The notes: a model not told the origin generated them from the letters alone. Counted from the stretch's first letter, positions 44,640 to 57,640 are shown. The stretch is DNA of 64,000 nucleotides from Rattus norvegicus (GCF_036323735.1 NC_086024.1:68444424-68508423); one strand, 5' to 3'. A program made the numbers and translations.

Positions 44640-47600
44640 GGGAGGAAGATGAATGAAAACAGCATTTAAAATGTCATAGTGAAAACCAATATTTTCTATG
44701 TTCCTCTGTATAAGTTAATAAAGCAAACAACAAAAGCAACAAAAAAGGACAGGGTTAGAGCAGGAGCATTGGTCTCCTTGTTTCTTGGCTATAGGTACAG
44801 AATGTTCTCTGTTCTGTGCATTTCCAGAAAGCATGCATATTTTTTTAAATGGCCATCACCATAACAGAGGCCAGCTGTGGAAGCAGACACTGTGCAATAC
44901 AGATGTGGACTGCTACACAAAAGCACCAGAGGGCAAGTTTTAACAGCCAGGGAGAGAGATGCAGAGAAAGGATTTGGAAACCTTTCGATATACTCAGTTT
45001 CAGTTCAAGCATTTCAGAATGCCAGATTCTCTACCAGAATTTACAGTAAGAAGCCAGAAGCAAACCACACTCCAGGACTCCCAACCCATGTGTAGATGCT
45101 CAGTATCATCAACGAGAGGGTTTGGCATCTGCGGGGCAACAGCTTTTCTTTTGCAGAAGGCGTGTTTGAACAATCTTGTGATATGTGGCCTTTCCTCCCA
45201 TCTAAATGCACAGAACAGCATTCCATCTATGGAGTGTTTCCATGTTGAAATCTCAACCGTCAAGAAGAGAAATGCCGGTAGAATTGTTTCTGACAAGATG
45301 ATATGCAAAATAGTTTTGAGTATTAGTTCTCCTGGAAAAGTCTCAAATGTGAAAGCTTATTTATTTGGAAGAGAGGGATTCTCTTTAGCAGCAAACAGAG
45401 TAACAAAACAGTCGAGGGGGAGTGAGCGTGATTAAAAAGAAATAGACTCAGGGAAACGGCATTACATTATATTTTCCTCTAAATCGAAGGTACTATACCT
45501 GAATAGGAGCAGAGAGCAGAGAAGCGGGTACGTAGAAAGCACGCGTCCATCCTAATCTCCAAACACACTGGATGTAAGAAAGCACCAGCTACATGCCATA
45601 AGATCTAATTACCAAGAATTGCCTTTCCTGCCCCACAGCAATCATTTTGATGACAGGCTTCTCTGCACTGTAAAACAAAATGGGGAACCTGTGCTGTATA
45701 AACTGCCTCGTGCTTCTCTCCTTCCTCGGCTATCACACTCCCTATCTCATTTATTTTCCACACATTAATGGTAGCAGTCACCTTGAGCTGGTGATGCAGA
45801 GTAATTTTCACAGAAACCTTGATCAGAAACCATAAATCAGCCTGATGTGCTTTTATGGTCTAATAACATTCCGTTTGCTCCTACAGGTCTGTATGTAAAA
45901 CTGCATTGCAGTGAGTCCTCTGGATCTATTTTTCCCCCTTTTGCGCAGCTCGTTCTTGCTCCCATTCACTTACTCTCCCTCCCTCCATTCTCCTTCTCCC
46001 TCTTTGCCTCTGTCGCATGATGTTTCCTAGGCATACACAGGCACATATACATCAGCAAGCCACATCAGTATACTTAATGTCTCACAAAACTGCATTTAAC
46101 TGGTGTTACATGAATGCCAAGATAGCAGGGATGCATATTCTCTCAGAAGGGCAAAATGATATGTGTGCTAGTTTCTCTGTGGTTGTTCTTAACAATGAAG
46201 TATCTGTGACCAAAAATGTGACATTGAAGGAGTCATTTGAGTGTTTGAATGATTTAGCTCCTTGTGCTTTTGTGAAAGTGAATGCTGGAGCTGTACAGAC
46301 TGCTGTGGCTTGGTTAACGTCAGATGAGGTTTTCCTCTGTGTGACCGTCTTCTGCAGTGCGCTGATTGACAAAGCGCTTGTACTCTCGCCTCACCTGCAG
46401 ACATGGTGTGATATGGAGTGGAGTGGAGGCTACTGGGATGGTAGGAAGGAGATCTGTTGGCTCAGAAGCAAATGAGACATGAGTCCGAAGTAAATGGATT
46501 AGAAGATAGGTAACGAGACTTGTTGGGTTAGCAGTGCAGAGGATTTTATCAAGGATGAGGGACTGAGCATGTTTTAAAGCTGCAACAATGCCAGCACTGG
46601 TAAGGATGCCTCAGCATCCCATCAAGCTGGTGTGCAATATGTGCGAGTTAAGCACGGTGACCATCCACCTCAGGCTGCAACATAATCAGAACATATCTAT
46701 GTGTTTGGCTCAGGGGCCAACAATAAAAAGGCAAGCCCAGACTGTACCATCTCAGCTACCTGTGAGTGTACCAGAGAGAAATCTTCTGGGCATGTGCTTT
46801 GTAATGTGTAGCCATTTCCCTTTTTCAAACTGAAGAAAGAACATTTGTATCGGTGTTTTCAATAGAATGGACGCATCTGCAATTGAAAAAAATGTCACCG
46901 GTGCACTGCGACTTGGCGAATTAGTGCAGGAAATGAACAAAGACCCTTTGACTCAGGCTGAGAGAAAGTCAAGCTTTGCCTTGGAATTGGGGGGTGGAGG
47001 GGAAGCTGGCAACAAGCTCTGATTTTTTTTTACTGCTAATGTAGTGAGTGATAATTACTCCCCAGTAGACCTCCATAAATTCCAACATTCTTAACTGGTG
47101 CTTCATGAATATACCAAAGGGCTGAAATGTACCCGGGTGTATTAATCAAAATTTCTAAGACACTATTCCTTACTTGGTTATAGGATACATTTCCAATTAC
47201 TTATACCTGTATCTATTTTACTATCTTACTATCTGCAGGCACTGCTCACATGCATGCCAGTGGCCTCTTGTATTTGGGATTCTAGCGTTGGAAGCATTCA
47301 TAAGGACACTCAAAATATAGGGTCAATGATAGGGTAACTGTAGAACACAGACAACAGCTTCATCTGTGGGGCTCTTTGTTTTTAACTGTAAATCCCATCC
47401 CTCCCTTTGTCTCACATGCAATAGTACTCACTTTAGGCAGTACTGCTGTGTTCGTATTTGTTTAAATTTATTTCTTTTAGCAAGAAAATATGTTTTTCTT
47501 CCATTCTATCACAGCATCCTGTAACCACTGCTGCACCCCAGTCTTCAGTAACAGTTCAGCACTGAATTTTCAGAAACTGACAGGCAATTTCTCCTTCTGC

Positions 47601-49590
47601 AATAGCTGGGGCTTTTCAGTGCTGCAGTAGCAAAGGCTAAATGTGAAAAGGAAATGGGGGTGAGCATAAGTCCTTTCTCTCCTGTGTCCACTGCCCTTGG
47701 ATTCACAGTCCAGCATTTGCTGTCTATGTAAGAACAATTTCTAAACCCTCGTCGCTAGAGGCAATATACACCAGACCAGTGGGGAGGGAGTAATAAAGGA
47801 AAAATTCAGTAAGGAACAAATTCTTTTCAGATTAGCTGATTGGCAGCTGTGAGTAACTGGGCTCTGGCAGTAAGGCAGCAAAGAGCAGTCTCAACCTTGG
47901 CGTTCATTATTTAGCTGTAAGCCTTTTCTGCCAGGAACATTTTTCTCTTTCAAGTCTTAAACTACTTTAACTCCTTATGATCCAATCCTGCATCCAAAAG
48001 AGTAAACTAAAAAGATCTTTATAAGAACCCCTAGGTTGTTGATGAGAATTGATTGCAAGATACAACTGCTTTTTCAAACAATTCCAATCAGGATTGAAAT
48101 TGTGTTACCCAGTAGGTTATATAACATTCATCCTTTGACACATCTGACAGACATCTTGAGAAAAAAGAAGAAATTAGCAGCACACGTAGATTTTCACAGC
48201 TGACTTGATAAAGAATTTAGCCTATCCAGAGGAGCAAGAAGGGACACAAAGTGATTATTTCCTGATTCTTAAAGATGTCTCTTATCGGCAGCCAGGAAGA
48301 AGCAATTGTCAAAGGCTGTGTTCTTAAAGCTTCTAACCTAGACAAGAAAGCATCTTCAGACCAACCAGAAGCCAGGTTGATTCTGAACTGCTGTAAAAGA
48401 AACAAAAGAAAAATTAATCTTTAAAGCCTAGTGCTATGATTTAACCATAATATGTTTATGCATATTCAATTAAGAAATCCTATTGACAGAAAAAGAACTT
48501 CTAAAAAATCATTTGTTTCTCCACACATATCTCTTGGGTGTATACTGATATATTTCTCTCTATATATATATTTATAATAGAAGTGTTTTTATCCATGAAG
48601 CTCAAAGATTACATTATAGTTTTAAAATATTGATGCCATTTTTCTTACCATGAATCAATACATGTTTAAATAAAGCATTGAATAAGGATATAATTTGTCT
48701 AAAAACTGTTTTGTGAGATATTATACTGGTAAAATAGTGACTACCTATTTTCAGTAACCTTAGTGATTTTGTTTAAAGGAGGAATTAGTGGATCTATATT
48801 GACAGAACCTTGTCTATGGTTGATTAATCTTGCAGTGCAAAAACCCAAATCTAAGCATGGTAGATTACATTGCTCATCTTCTTTCTCAGCCTTGTAGAGG
48901 ATGTGCTTGCATTTTGTGATTAATACACATAGTTTGTATAAATATAGGTTATGAGCCCTTAATAGCTGGGATAGCATACTATTCATTCTTAAAATGAAGT
49001 GCTTTTTTAAAATTATATAATAAAATAATGTATCTAAACATTTCTATGCAAAAGAGAAAAAACCAACTTGGGAAGAATACAACATTTGATAAAAATGCCT
49101 AGCATTTGGTTTCATCAGGCTCCTTTCTGATGCAGTTGCTAGATTAAAAGATGGTTTTGTGTGCTAATATTCAAATATCAAAGGCTATGTCTGATTTTTA
49201 TTTTAGCTAAAGTATGTGGCTTTTCTAAGGCTCAAAGTCTTATCGATCAATTATTATTAAACACTTGCTACTTAATGATTCTACATGGCATTTCATTTCT
49301 TGGTTTTTGAACAATTTCAGAGACATGAGACAATGAACCCAAGTCTGTCTTTGTAAGAGCCAGTTCAGGGTCTTTATTACTACAGCTATTTCAGTATAGG
49401 TGTTTCCATAGGAAAGGTAGATCGAAGTTATATGGTAAGATTCTCTCTTATATCCTCACTTCATTGAAATTCTCTTAACTGCTCTTATATTATAATCCCA
49501 TGGCCAAACTAATATTTCCAGCCCTGAATCTGTCCCTACTTTCCTATCTGCACTTTTGTGGCAGTGGTTGACTGTTCCACCTTTTAAATA
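44640..49590. other. 4.95 kb low-repeat interval without a recognised gene
   Basis: I find no L1, LTR or SINE in this interval, which is unusual for the window. It holds the two longest frames outside L1 and microsatellites: 158 codons at 44959-45435 and 152 codons at 46017-46475, both plus strand. Neither protein resembles a family I know, and shorter frames on the opposite strand overlap both. There is a pyrimidine-rich stretch at 45945-46010 (CTCCCTCCCTCC). It may contain conserved regulatory DNA, but conservation cannot be judged from one sequence. Confidence 0.4.
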
Positions 49591-49593
49591 CCA

Positions 49594-49818
49594 AAGTGGT
49601 TCTCAACCTTCCTAATGGTATGACCCTTTAAAACAATCCCTCATGTTGTGGTAACCACTGGCTATAAAATTATTTTCGTTGTTACTTCATCACTATAATT
49701 ATGATACTGATATGATCGTAATGTAAATATATGATGTTCAGGATATTTGATATGTGGCTCCTGTGAAAAAGTCCTTTGACTTCCAAAAGGTTCTTGACCC
49801 ACAGGTTGAGGAGCACTG
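49594..49818 (+). mobile_element. hAT-Charlie-type MITE (URR1-like)
   Basis: The left end AAGTGGTTCTCAACCTTCCT and right end CCACAGGTTGAGGAGCACTG are the inverted termini of Charlie-like hAT elements (CAGTGGTTCTCAACC). The interior blocks CCTCATGTTGTGGTAACCAC, AAATTATTTTCGTTGTTACT, TCGTAATGTAAATATATGAT and CCTTTGACTTCCAAAAGG match the common rodent non-autonomous element. It is about 225 bp with no transposase. A possible 8-bp target duplication is TTTAAATA / TTCTAATA (6 of 8), not certain. Confidence 0.8.
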
Positions 49819-49829
49819 TTCTAATATAT

Positions 49830-52010
49830 TATGCTCCTTGATTTCCATAAGGACATTTTCACTCTCCTTATAGGTCCATATTAAATAGCATCTTCCCAAG
49901 AAAACTGTTCATCTTCCTTCAGCAAATATGCCCATCTGTCCCTCTGAGCCCTGCCACTCTCTCCTTTCATATTGACAGCTCATTTCATAGACCCACAGTG
50001 CAGTCACAGTAGGCTTGTGCTCTTCATTGGACTTACTGCCAATGTTGACTTTTACATACTTTATTTTTATAACCACACAATAAGAGGGAGTGAAGAATAG
50101 CTCATGTCATCAGTCTTAGTCCTATGGATGGTCTTGTCGTAACTGCTTTCTGCTCATCTAAAATCCTAGGCTTTTGCCCTCGGTATACTTAGTTTCCATT
50201 TATTGTACTTGTCCCATCTGACTATTTGGAAGTTCTATTTTGTTCATCTTCATTTCTCTGAGTCTGGTAGCATAGTCTTACAAATGGGTAAGATTCTATA
50301 GAAAATTAAACTAACTTATGTAGAATATATAAAATACAATAGAAGCATAAAAATTTCCTTATGAAATCCTTTCCAAATACTCAGTGTGGTTGAAAGTATA
50401 GGAACACGTAGAATATAGACTCTTCCTTCTAGGGATCTATTACTTAATCATTACTAGTAAGTACAATTTAATGTAAATAGTAGAAGACTATGGTTTGCCA
50501 GTCATTTATGGGAACTAATAGAGGCACACCTATTAGAAAAGTTTTTTATTTATTCCTCTTTATAAACCTTTTCAAAATGCTTCACATTTCTGGGAAACAA
50601 GTAAAAAGGAATTAGGCAAAAAAAAAGAAAGAAAGAACAAACAATACAAGAAACCTTAGAGGTGAGCAAAGGAGATAGAGAGAATCTTATGTCCAATACT
50701 CTACACATCTGGTAAAAGGCCCTAAGCAGTGAGTGGCCAACTTCTAAGCCAAACTCTCAGAAGGATCCCTAGAATGAAGCTCTCTTCCTAGATTGCCAGG
50801 AGGAACAGCAAGCACAGCCATTACTGCACTCTGATTTTGTGTCTCTGGTGTCGATATTTCCGTGAGTTGCCAATAACAACTCAGTTGTACAATCTGTGCC
50901 CTGTGCAGAGTAACATGGAATTTAAAAGCAGTATTAACCCTCCACAATCTAAAAATTTCTTTAATATTTTTTGTTTTTTATCATGTACATTGTATATTTT
51001 CCTGTTTGCTGTCATTTTTGTAGCATCCAGAGCAAATTCAGCTTCCTGTACAATGCTTTTCCCAGTCTCTAATAAATATTTGTTGAAAAAATTAAGAAAA
51101 TGAATGTGAAAAGAGACAAGTCAGCCTATTAAAAAAGGTGATCAATACATTTTCCATTTCAGGACAATTCTGATTGTAGGATAAAGTAATTTGGTCTTCT
51201 TCATAATTTACCTAGCCGTCATTATTATCCCAGGCAAGCAAGCATGTGGCCATTTCTCAGGATGAATCGGGCCACATTTTAATAGTTAGTTCCGGCAGTT
51301 CAAAGTGGAATGGATTTATTTCAAGAGGTTCAAGAAAACCTCATTTTGAAGGCTCTAATAAAAAGTAAGGATGATAAAGAACACTGTTTTTCATGATAAG
51401 GAAAATTCTGCCTTTCAAGAGAGACATCATAATTTCTTCTAATTATAAGAAAAATGTTGCTGCCTTGAGTGCTCTTATTCTTGTGTACGGCCAAAGGGAT
51501 TTTCTGCATAAAAGAGTAATTAGGTTCTATCCCTTCATACTAAAAAAAGTAATCTATTTTACTTTTCCTTTATACCTCCCCTGCCTCATATTCTTTGACC
51601 TCTACTATGCTGAATCTTTTATATGTCATGGAAAGAGAGATTTAGAGGCTTTGATTGCTCAAAGCCTTCAGTGCCTGGCAGTGTTTGCTGTGCTGAATTT
51701 GGAAGTGCCTAATTTGGGAGTTCTGTTCATGTGGGGCTATAAACTGATCAGATTTCATTTTATGTGTAAAGATCATTTTCAGTCCATGAGCTTTTAAGCA
51801 TTTTATTTTTCTGAGATTCATTCTAAATAATGCACTGTGGGCTAATTCTTAAGGAACATCAAAAGGTGACTTGGTTTTTCAAAACAAAGATATTGAGGGA
51901 GACTTCCCTTTTTCCTATCTGAAAATTCAGAAACAAGGCTGATGGGCAAGAGTTACCCAGGAGTTCTGGATGGGTGACCACATCTGGAGCTATGGAATTG
52001 CTAAGAGAAG
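49830..52010. other. No gene seen; unassigned DNA
   Basis: The longest frame is 134 codons (51393-51797, plus), hydrophobic in its middle but with no recognisable family. No transposon recognised. Confidence 0.5.
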
Positions 52011-52011
52011 C

Positions 52012-52128
52012 TAAGCATAATGCTGCACATCTGTAATCCCTCATGCAATGCTGAAGCACAAGAACAGGTTAAGTTTGAGATTATCTTGGGTCACACAGAG
52101 AGTTCCAAGTTAGCCTGGAGTATTACCT
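52012..52128 (+). mobile_element. Degenerate B1 SINE
   Basis: AGCTAAGCATAATGCTGCAC, ATCTGTAATCCCTCATGC, GCTGAAGCACAAGAACAGG, TTTGAGATTATCTTGGGTCA, CACAGAGAGTTCCAAGTTAG and CCTGGAG follow the B1 order (TGGTGCACACCTGTAATCCC to GTTCCAGGCCAGCCTGG). Confidence 0.75.
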
Positions 52129-52149
52129 TTTCTTAAATCAAGATTATCA

Positions 52150-52190
52150 AACGCACGCACACACACACCCCCACACACACACACCACAGT
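52150..52190. repeat. Interrupted (CA)n microsatellite
   Basis: CGCACGCACACACACACACC followed by more CA units, with C-run interruptions; it adjoins the B1 tail side. Confidence 0.85.
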
Positions 52191-53480
52191 GAAGCACAGT
52201 TAGAGCCTCTCATTGAATCAATTTCTGTGGCCCATCATTTTCAATTGTATGGATAACCACTGTGAACAGAAGTGTGTAGTTGGAATAAATTAAATCCACT
52301 AAACAATGATAGTAAAGGGAATGAACGACTACACAAACTTATGCTAAATAATAATAAAATCGTTTGAACATTTTTTGAAGTTGCTGGTTGGCAGAAGTAC
52401 AGTTATGGGCTTTTGAATGAGATGATCAATATTAACTATGGACAGGAAAAGAAGACCTAGGTCTTAAAGTGCCTTATGGGTGTTGAAATAATTATAATCA
52501 CCACCATTTATTGATTATTAATTCTGGTCTAGACCTGATTTTAGGATCTTAGAATATTATCTTTACTCCATACAGTAACCGCAGGAAGTGAAAAATACAG
52601 GGAATACTAAGCAACTCATTTATTTAGAAAGCCCCATGGTTAGGGGCTTGGCAAACCTGAAATGGAAGTGGTTTTACATGCTATCAAGTTCAGCATGTAA
52701 AAAAGGGGAAGATTCCATACGGAGTTTTCTTATATAAGCTATCCTGAGATATAGTTATGAAATAACGGTTTACTTTAAGCTAATAGCATAACTTTGATAT
52801 AACTTCTTCTAGTCAGTGGTAGACAATTATGCCACATTCAAGAGTGCTTTATCCCACTGCTAATGAGGGCTCTCTCAACTAACAGCTGGTGAATTCCTAA
52901 CCTTTTTTGGTTATACATTTTACTCTCCTGTCTCACTGTTTTATTTCAATTAAGTTACCTGTTATTTTTAAAGTTCTATGGACAATTATATCAAACAGGG
53001 ATAAAGGAAGTTGATTTGCACACAAAGGACAATGTCCACTAAAGCAGAATGCTCCCTGTGGTAATGAGTGTGGTCATTGTGTTCAGAGTGGTAGGATAGT
53101 GTGGCAGTTGAGAACGAAAAGTAGAGATCTGGTGCAGGACAGACTTCGAGTTACTATATATGTGGTTTGGGAATAAGTCATTTACATCCTTGTGCCTTAG
53201 TTTCACCACCTGTAAAATATTGCTCACCTCATAGAATATGGGAGTAAATGAGTTCATATAAAGAATGTATTGAGAAGAGCTGTAGATGCACAGTAAGTGG
53301 TACTGAATAAATGAGTGTGAAAGGTTTAGATTCATTCTCTCACTGAAGCTTCACTATATTGTATAATGAAATTCATGTTATATTTATTAAATAAATGATT
53401 ACTAGATGAGCATCATAACAACTGTCCTGTTGATAACCAATCAGATTGCAAGTATTCAAACTCAAATTGTCAGTTTCTCT
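52191..53480. other. No gene seen; unassigned DNA
   Basis: No frame above 100 codons; no recognised repeat. Confidence 0.55.
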
Positions 53481-53483
53481 TCT

Positions 53484-53745
53484 CTCTCTCTCCCTCTCTC
53501 TCTATATATACAGTTATATGTATGATGTATGTATGCATATACACATACATTATATAGCATATTATAAATATATAATGTATTGCATATATTGCATATATTA
53601 TATGTGTATAATATAAAATGCTCTATACACTATTATCAACTTCATACATATATCGTATATACAAACATAGCATGTATATATATACATATACATGTATATA
53701 GATATATAATATATGTATATATAATATGTATGTATGTGTGTTATA
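53484..53745. repeat. AT-rich (TA)/(TATG) alternating region
   Basis: CT-rich start (TCTCTCTCTCCCTCTC), then TATATA, ATGTATG and ATATATAC units over about 240 bases, including palindromes such as ATATACATGTATAT at 53686-53699. Low DNA stability and cruciform potential; not coding. Confidence 0.9.
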
Positions 53746-55410
53746 ATAAAACATTTTATGCTTAAAATAAAATCATGAAAAATTGTGTAGTCTTAAGATT
53801 CATAAAAATATGTTTTCTTGAATTTATGTTTCAAGTTGAGTCTTTTGACGATAATTTAAATACAAACAATAAATAAATATTTCTTGTCATAAGTTGGGAA
53901 TGTTTAATGTGTCCACATGCAGAGAGTAGGAAGAAATTATTTTAATGTCATCTAGGAGTGGATCATAATGCTTGGAGTAATATTCTATATTTTAAAAGAA
54001 CTTTTCAGTTTTCCAAATGTTGTTACATGTATTATCTTTGAGGTTCATGATAACTTTGAAGTAAATAACACCAATAATATTCTCCTTATTTTACAAATGA
54101 AAGACTTGGGCTTAAAAAGAGAAATGGCATATACCAAACCAATCATCCAGGAGTAAAATAATTTTAAACCAATTATAGAAGTCTAAAAATATAAACACTT
54201 AAGCAGTAACAACATGAAGTTATTTCAACAGCACCATACCATGTTCAGGTTTTTATAATAAAGCTAGATAAAATGTAGAAATGAGTAAAATGTATTAATT
54301 CACAAGACTCAGTCGGGAGCTTATGCACATGTGTTTGTAGATTCCTCAAAATAGGAGGGCTAGTAGTAATCATTAATCCATTCTGTGTGAAGAGAAGAAA
54401 CTTTTAAAAAACTAATCAAAAGCTACATCATTTTAAGGTGGAAACATGTTTCACCAATATTTGTTGAGTGCAAGTAGATTAATATTAAAATCAGATGCTC
54501 AACAAACCCAAGCAATATGGCCACCTTGAGTCTAATCCAGAGTGGAACGCAATATCCCATGAGTTTAACCTGACCCACGTAAGGATCCACCCCTGGATGC
54601 TGGGGTGTTCTGAGAAGTCTATTCAATAGCTGATGGTAAAAGAACAGTATCTGGATTATTTCAGGACCTGACACTTAAAGCATTTAGGGAGCTAACCAGT
54701 GACTTTAAAAGTTAGAGATGGACAGATAGCTTAATAGGAACTGGACAAAGAATTAGAAATTAGAACAAAATATACATCATATTGGCAGGTAGTAGATGAA
54801 GATGCAGTTCATTTTTCTAAAATGAACTCCTCCTTCTCTGTACATCTTTTAAGATTTCTTCTATCTCCACTGTCTACCAGGATAGGATCATGGTCCATGC
54901 ATTATTTCTATGTCAGTGTCATCCAAATGACAGTAACCTATACTAGTTGCCTGTGTTCCACACCCTTTCAATTATTGCATGCTGGTGCTTCAATGATTGT
55001 TATGTAGACCCAGTTCCAATAAATACTCACAAAGTTGGTGTTATCATATATAATCTTCCAGAAATTTTCATACAATTACATTTCAGTAAACTATAGCATC
55101 ATTTCCCCATTGGCTCATGCAAGAAATTTTAGTGATATGTCTAAATTTCCTTAACGTTATTTTACCTTTATCTAATCATTCCCCAATCCTAGAAGTCTGT
55201 ATCTTTAAAATTTTTAAACTGGATTACCCCCACTATTACTCTCAGTTATCAGGGTTTAAATTACTCTAGAATAAATGATTATATTTATCTTTGCTCATTC
55301 AGATGATCCACAAAAAAGACATGTTTAATAAGTCTGTTTGGTTATAGCATTCGTATGCGAAGACCTTCAGTTTTCTCCTGTTGTCCTAAAGATGAAGTCT
55401 GAACTCATTC
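53746..55410. other. No gene seen; AT-rich unassigned DNA
   Basis: No frame above 85 codons and no recognised transposon. Confidence 0.55.
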
Positions 55411-55414
55411 TTTC

Positions 55415-55622
55415 AGATTTATTCCTGTATATATGTGTGTCTGTGTCATTATATTCTGTATATGTGAGGGTGCCTGTAGAGACCAGAGGACGTTATCAGA
55501 TCCATTGGAATTGGAGTTTCAAGTGATTAAAAACCATCCTATGTGGGTGCTGGGAGCTGAATCTGGATCTTCTGCAAGTTCAGTATGTGCTTCTGATTTC
55601 TGAGCCATCTCTGAAGCTCTAA
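55415..55622 (-). mobile_element. B3A-like SINE, minus strand
   Basis: ATATGTGAGGGTGCCTGTAG, AGACCAGAGGACGTTATCAG, ATCCATTGGAATTGGAGTTT, ATGTGGGTGCTGGGAGCTGA and GATTTCTGAGCCATCTCTGA, then AGCTC, are the reverse of a B3A element with the pol III head at the right. Confidence 0.8.
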
Positions 55623-56110
55623 AACCTTAACTCATTTTGTGTGAAATATAAGCTCCTTTCTGACTTGGTCTTTGTTAACCTGGGTCACTCCAAAGTTTAC
55701 ATCCCCATGTTGTTTGTGCTTTGGAGAAACATTTTAACATTCCGGAATATTCCTCATCCCTCTGTAGCTAGATTAAAATATTCTTGTGTTCTCACTGTAC
55801 TTTCTCATACTTACTTTTAATGCAACACTTTTCATAGCTCATTGAAATTGTTAAACTCATTAAATAGTGAACACTGAACTCATTAGGAGAAGAAGAAATG
55901 AAATGCTTTTTATTGTTTTTGTGCATTTCTGGCACTTCTCAAAGAAGTTGGCACGTAATCATGATCAGCCAATATTAGTTGAGTAAAGAGAATGAGTCTT
56001 GGGAGAAGTCACACTTACTTCCAAACACTGTGCAGAGTGACAGTCTAATAATGGCTATGGTTCTAATGACCCGGTGCCTTAGAGACCAAATCTTTAGCGT
56101 GAACCTCTTC
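55623..56110. other. No gene seen; unassigned DNA
   Basis: No supported feature before the GCA repeat. Confidence 0.55.
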
Positions 56111-56121
56111 AACAGCAGCAG

Positions 56122-56122
<1 letters not shown>

Positions 56123-56215
<93 letters not shown>

Positions 56216-56218
56216 GCT
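56123..56218. repeat. Structured (GCA)n repeat with three GTA interruptions
   Basis: Read as triplets from 56123: GCA x3, GTA, GCA x7, GTA, GCA x11, GTA, GCA x7, GCT. It sits in a 111-codon plus frame (55979-56314), where it reads as an alanine run with valines, but the rest of that frame has no protein-like features. CAG/CTG repeats can form slipped hairpins, and regular interruptions usually stabilise them. Confidence 0.97.
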
Positions 56219-56540
56219 TTCCAATGTGGTGGCAGCCAAGTACAGCTGATTTTAGAAACAGATGATAGATGTGCTGTACATATTAGATTTTTATTCCTTT
56301 GTGCTTATTCCTAGAACAATAATTAAGGGGTTTGCTCTATGGTGACTGAGAGATGCTCTTATGCCATATCTCACAAGTTTACTTCAATGACCTAGTCTCA
56401 TCCCTCAAAAGATTCATATGTAATAAATTACTCCCGGGATGGAAGCAAAGGAAGAGATGGTGCTACCAGGCAGAATCAGGCAAGTTTGCAGATCTTACAC
56501 TATTGATTTAATTGAGATATACATACCTTTTATTTTGTTT
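56219..56540. other. No gene seen; short unassigned spacer
   Basis: About 320 bases between the GCA repeat and the next L1 3' end; nothing recognised. Confidence 0.5.
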
Positions 56541-56544
56541 TTGA

Positions 56545-57322
56545 AATGTCTTATTTTTTAATTGGGTATTTTACATATTTACATTTCAAATGTTATCTTT
56601 TTCCCAGTTCCCCTTTTCCTCATACTCCCTCCTGCTACTTCTATGAGGATGCTCCCTCTCCCACCCACCCATTCCCACCTCAATACCCTGGCATTCCCAC
56701 AAACTGGGGGAAGGAATCTTCACAGAACCAAAAGCTTCTCCTCCAATTGATGCTGGACTATGAAATTCTCTGCTACATTTGTGCATTGAGCCATGGGTCC
56801 TTCCATGTGTACTCTTTGGTTGGTAGTTTAGTCCCTGGGAGCTCTGGGGTGTGTGGTTGGTTGATATTGTTCTTCCTATGGGGTCACAAACCCCTTCAGC
56901 TCCTTCTGTTCTTTCTCTAACTCCTCCATTGGGGTGCCCATGCCAGTCTGATGGTTAGCACCAAGCATCTCCATCTGTATCAGTAAGGCTTTGGCAGGGC
57001 CTCTTAGGAAGCTCCTGTCATCAAGTACTTCTTGGCATCAGCAACAGTGACTGGGTTTGGTGGCTGCAGATGGGATGTATCTCCAGGTGGGGCAGTCTCT
57101 GGATGGCCTTTCCTTCAGCCTCTGCTCCACTCTTTGTCCACGTATTTCTTCCAATGAGTATTTTGTTCCCCCTTCTAAGAAGGACTGAAGCATCCACATT
57201 CTGATCTTCCTTCTTCTTGAGCTTCATATGGTCTGTGAATTCTATCTTGTGTATTCCAGTGAGGGCATACCATGCGTGTTCTTTTGTGAATGGGTGACCT
57301 CACTCAAGATGATGAGTTTTAC
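56545..57322 (-). mobile_element. L1 3' end, minus strand, 5'-truncated
   Basis: The plus strand shows the reversed L1 3' UTR: ATTTACATTTCAAATGTTAT, the C-rich block at 56610-56690, GTCCTTCCATGTGTACTCTT, TAGTTTAGTCCCTGGGAGCT, TTCTTGAGCTTCATATGG and the ORF2 end at GTGACCTCACTCAAGATGAT. It stops near 57322, with about 15 ORF2 codons left. Confidence 0.9.
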
Positions 57323-57344
57323 ATAGTGAAAATTAGAATTCCTC

Positions 57345-57640
57345 CCTTTTTTTCCACATGGAAACGTTTAATGAGAGAAGAAGAGTAGAAGAGGGGAGAA
57401 GTAAAGGCTGGCCCTGAGCATGTAGAGGGAAGGGGTGAGAGGAATGGGGAGAGAAGGAACAAAGGGGAAGAGGGCACGAGAGCAGAGAAGAGAGCAAGAG
57501 AGCTAGAGTCCATTAAAAACAATACATAGGTAAGGTAGGTACATATTTCTATTGGCCAGCCACACAGGGAAAAATCTGTTTTAGTTCATTTAGAAGTATC
57601 AGGGTGAAAAACCCACCCACGGGCATGAGGTGAATTATGT
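57345..57640 (-). mobile_element. Probable LTR of a rodent ERV, minus strand (tentative)
   Basis: On the minus strand a U3-like part with GGCCAATAG (CCAAT) precedes a long CT-rich, CTCTCTTG-type leader and then CTCATTAAACGTTTCCATGT with an ATTAAA polyadenylation variant near 57368. The purine-rich composition on the plus strand and this layout resemble the LTR at 18129-18645. Terminal TG/CA and duplication were not resolved. Confidence 0.4.

Noticed and set aside
51393..51797. 134-codon plus-strand frame with a hydrophobic middle
   Set aside because: No recognisable family, no overlapping conserved motif, and AT-rich sequence gives Phe/Ile/Leu codons readily.
55979..56314. Polyalanine protein encoded by the GCA repeat
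   Set aside because: Outside the repeat the frame has no protein-like pattern; the alanine run is a consequence of the microsatellite.
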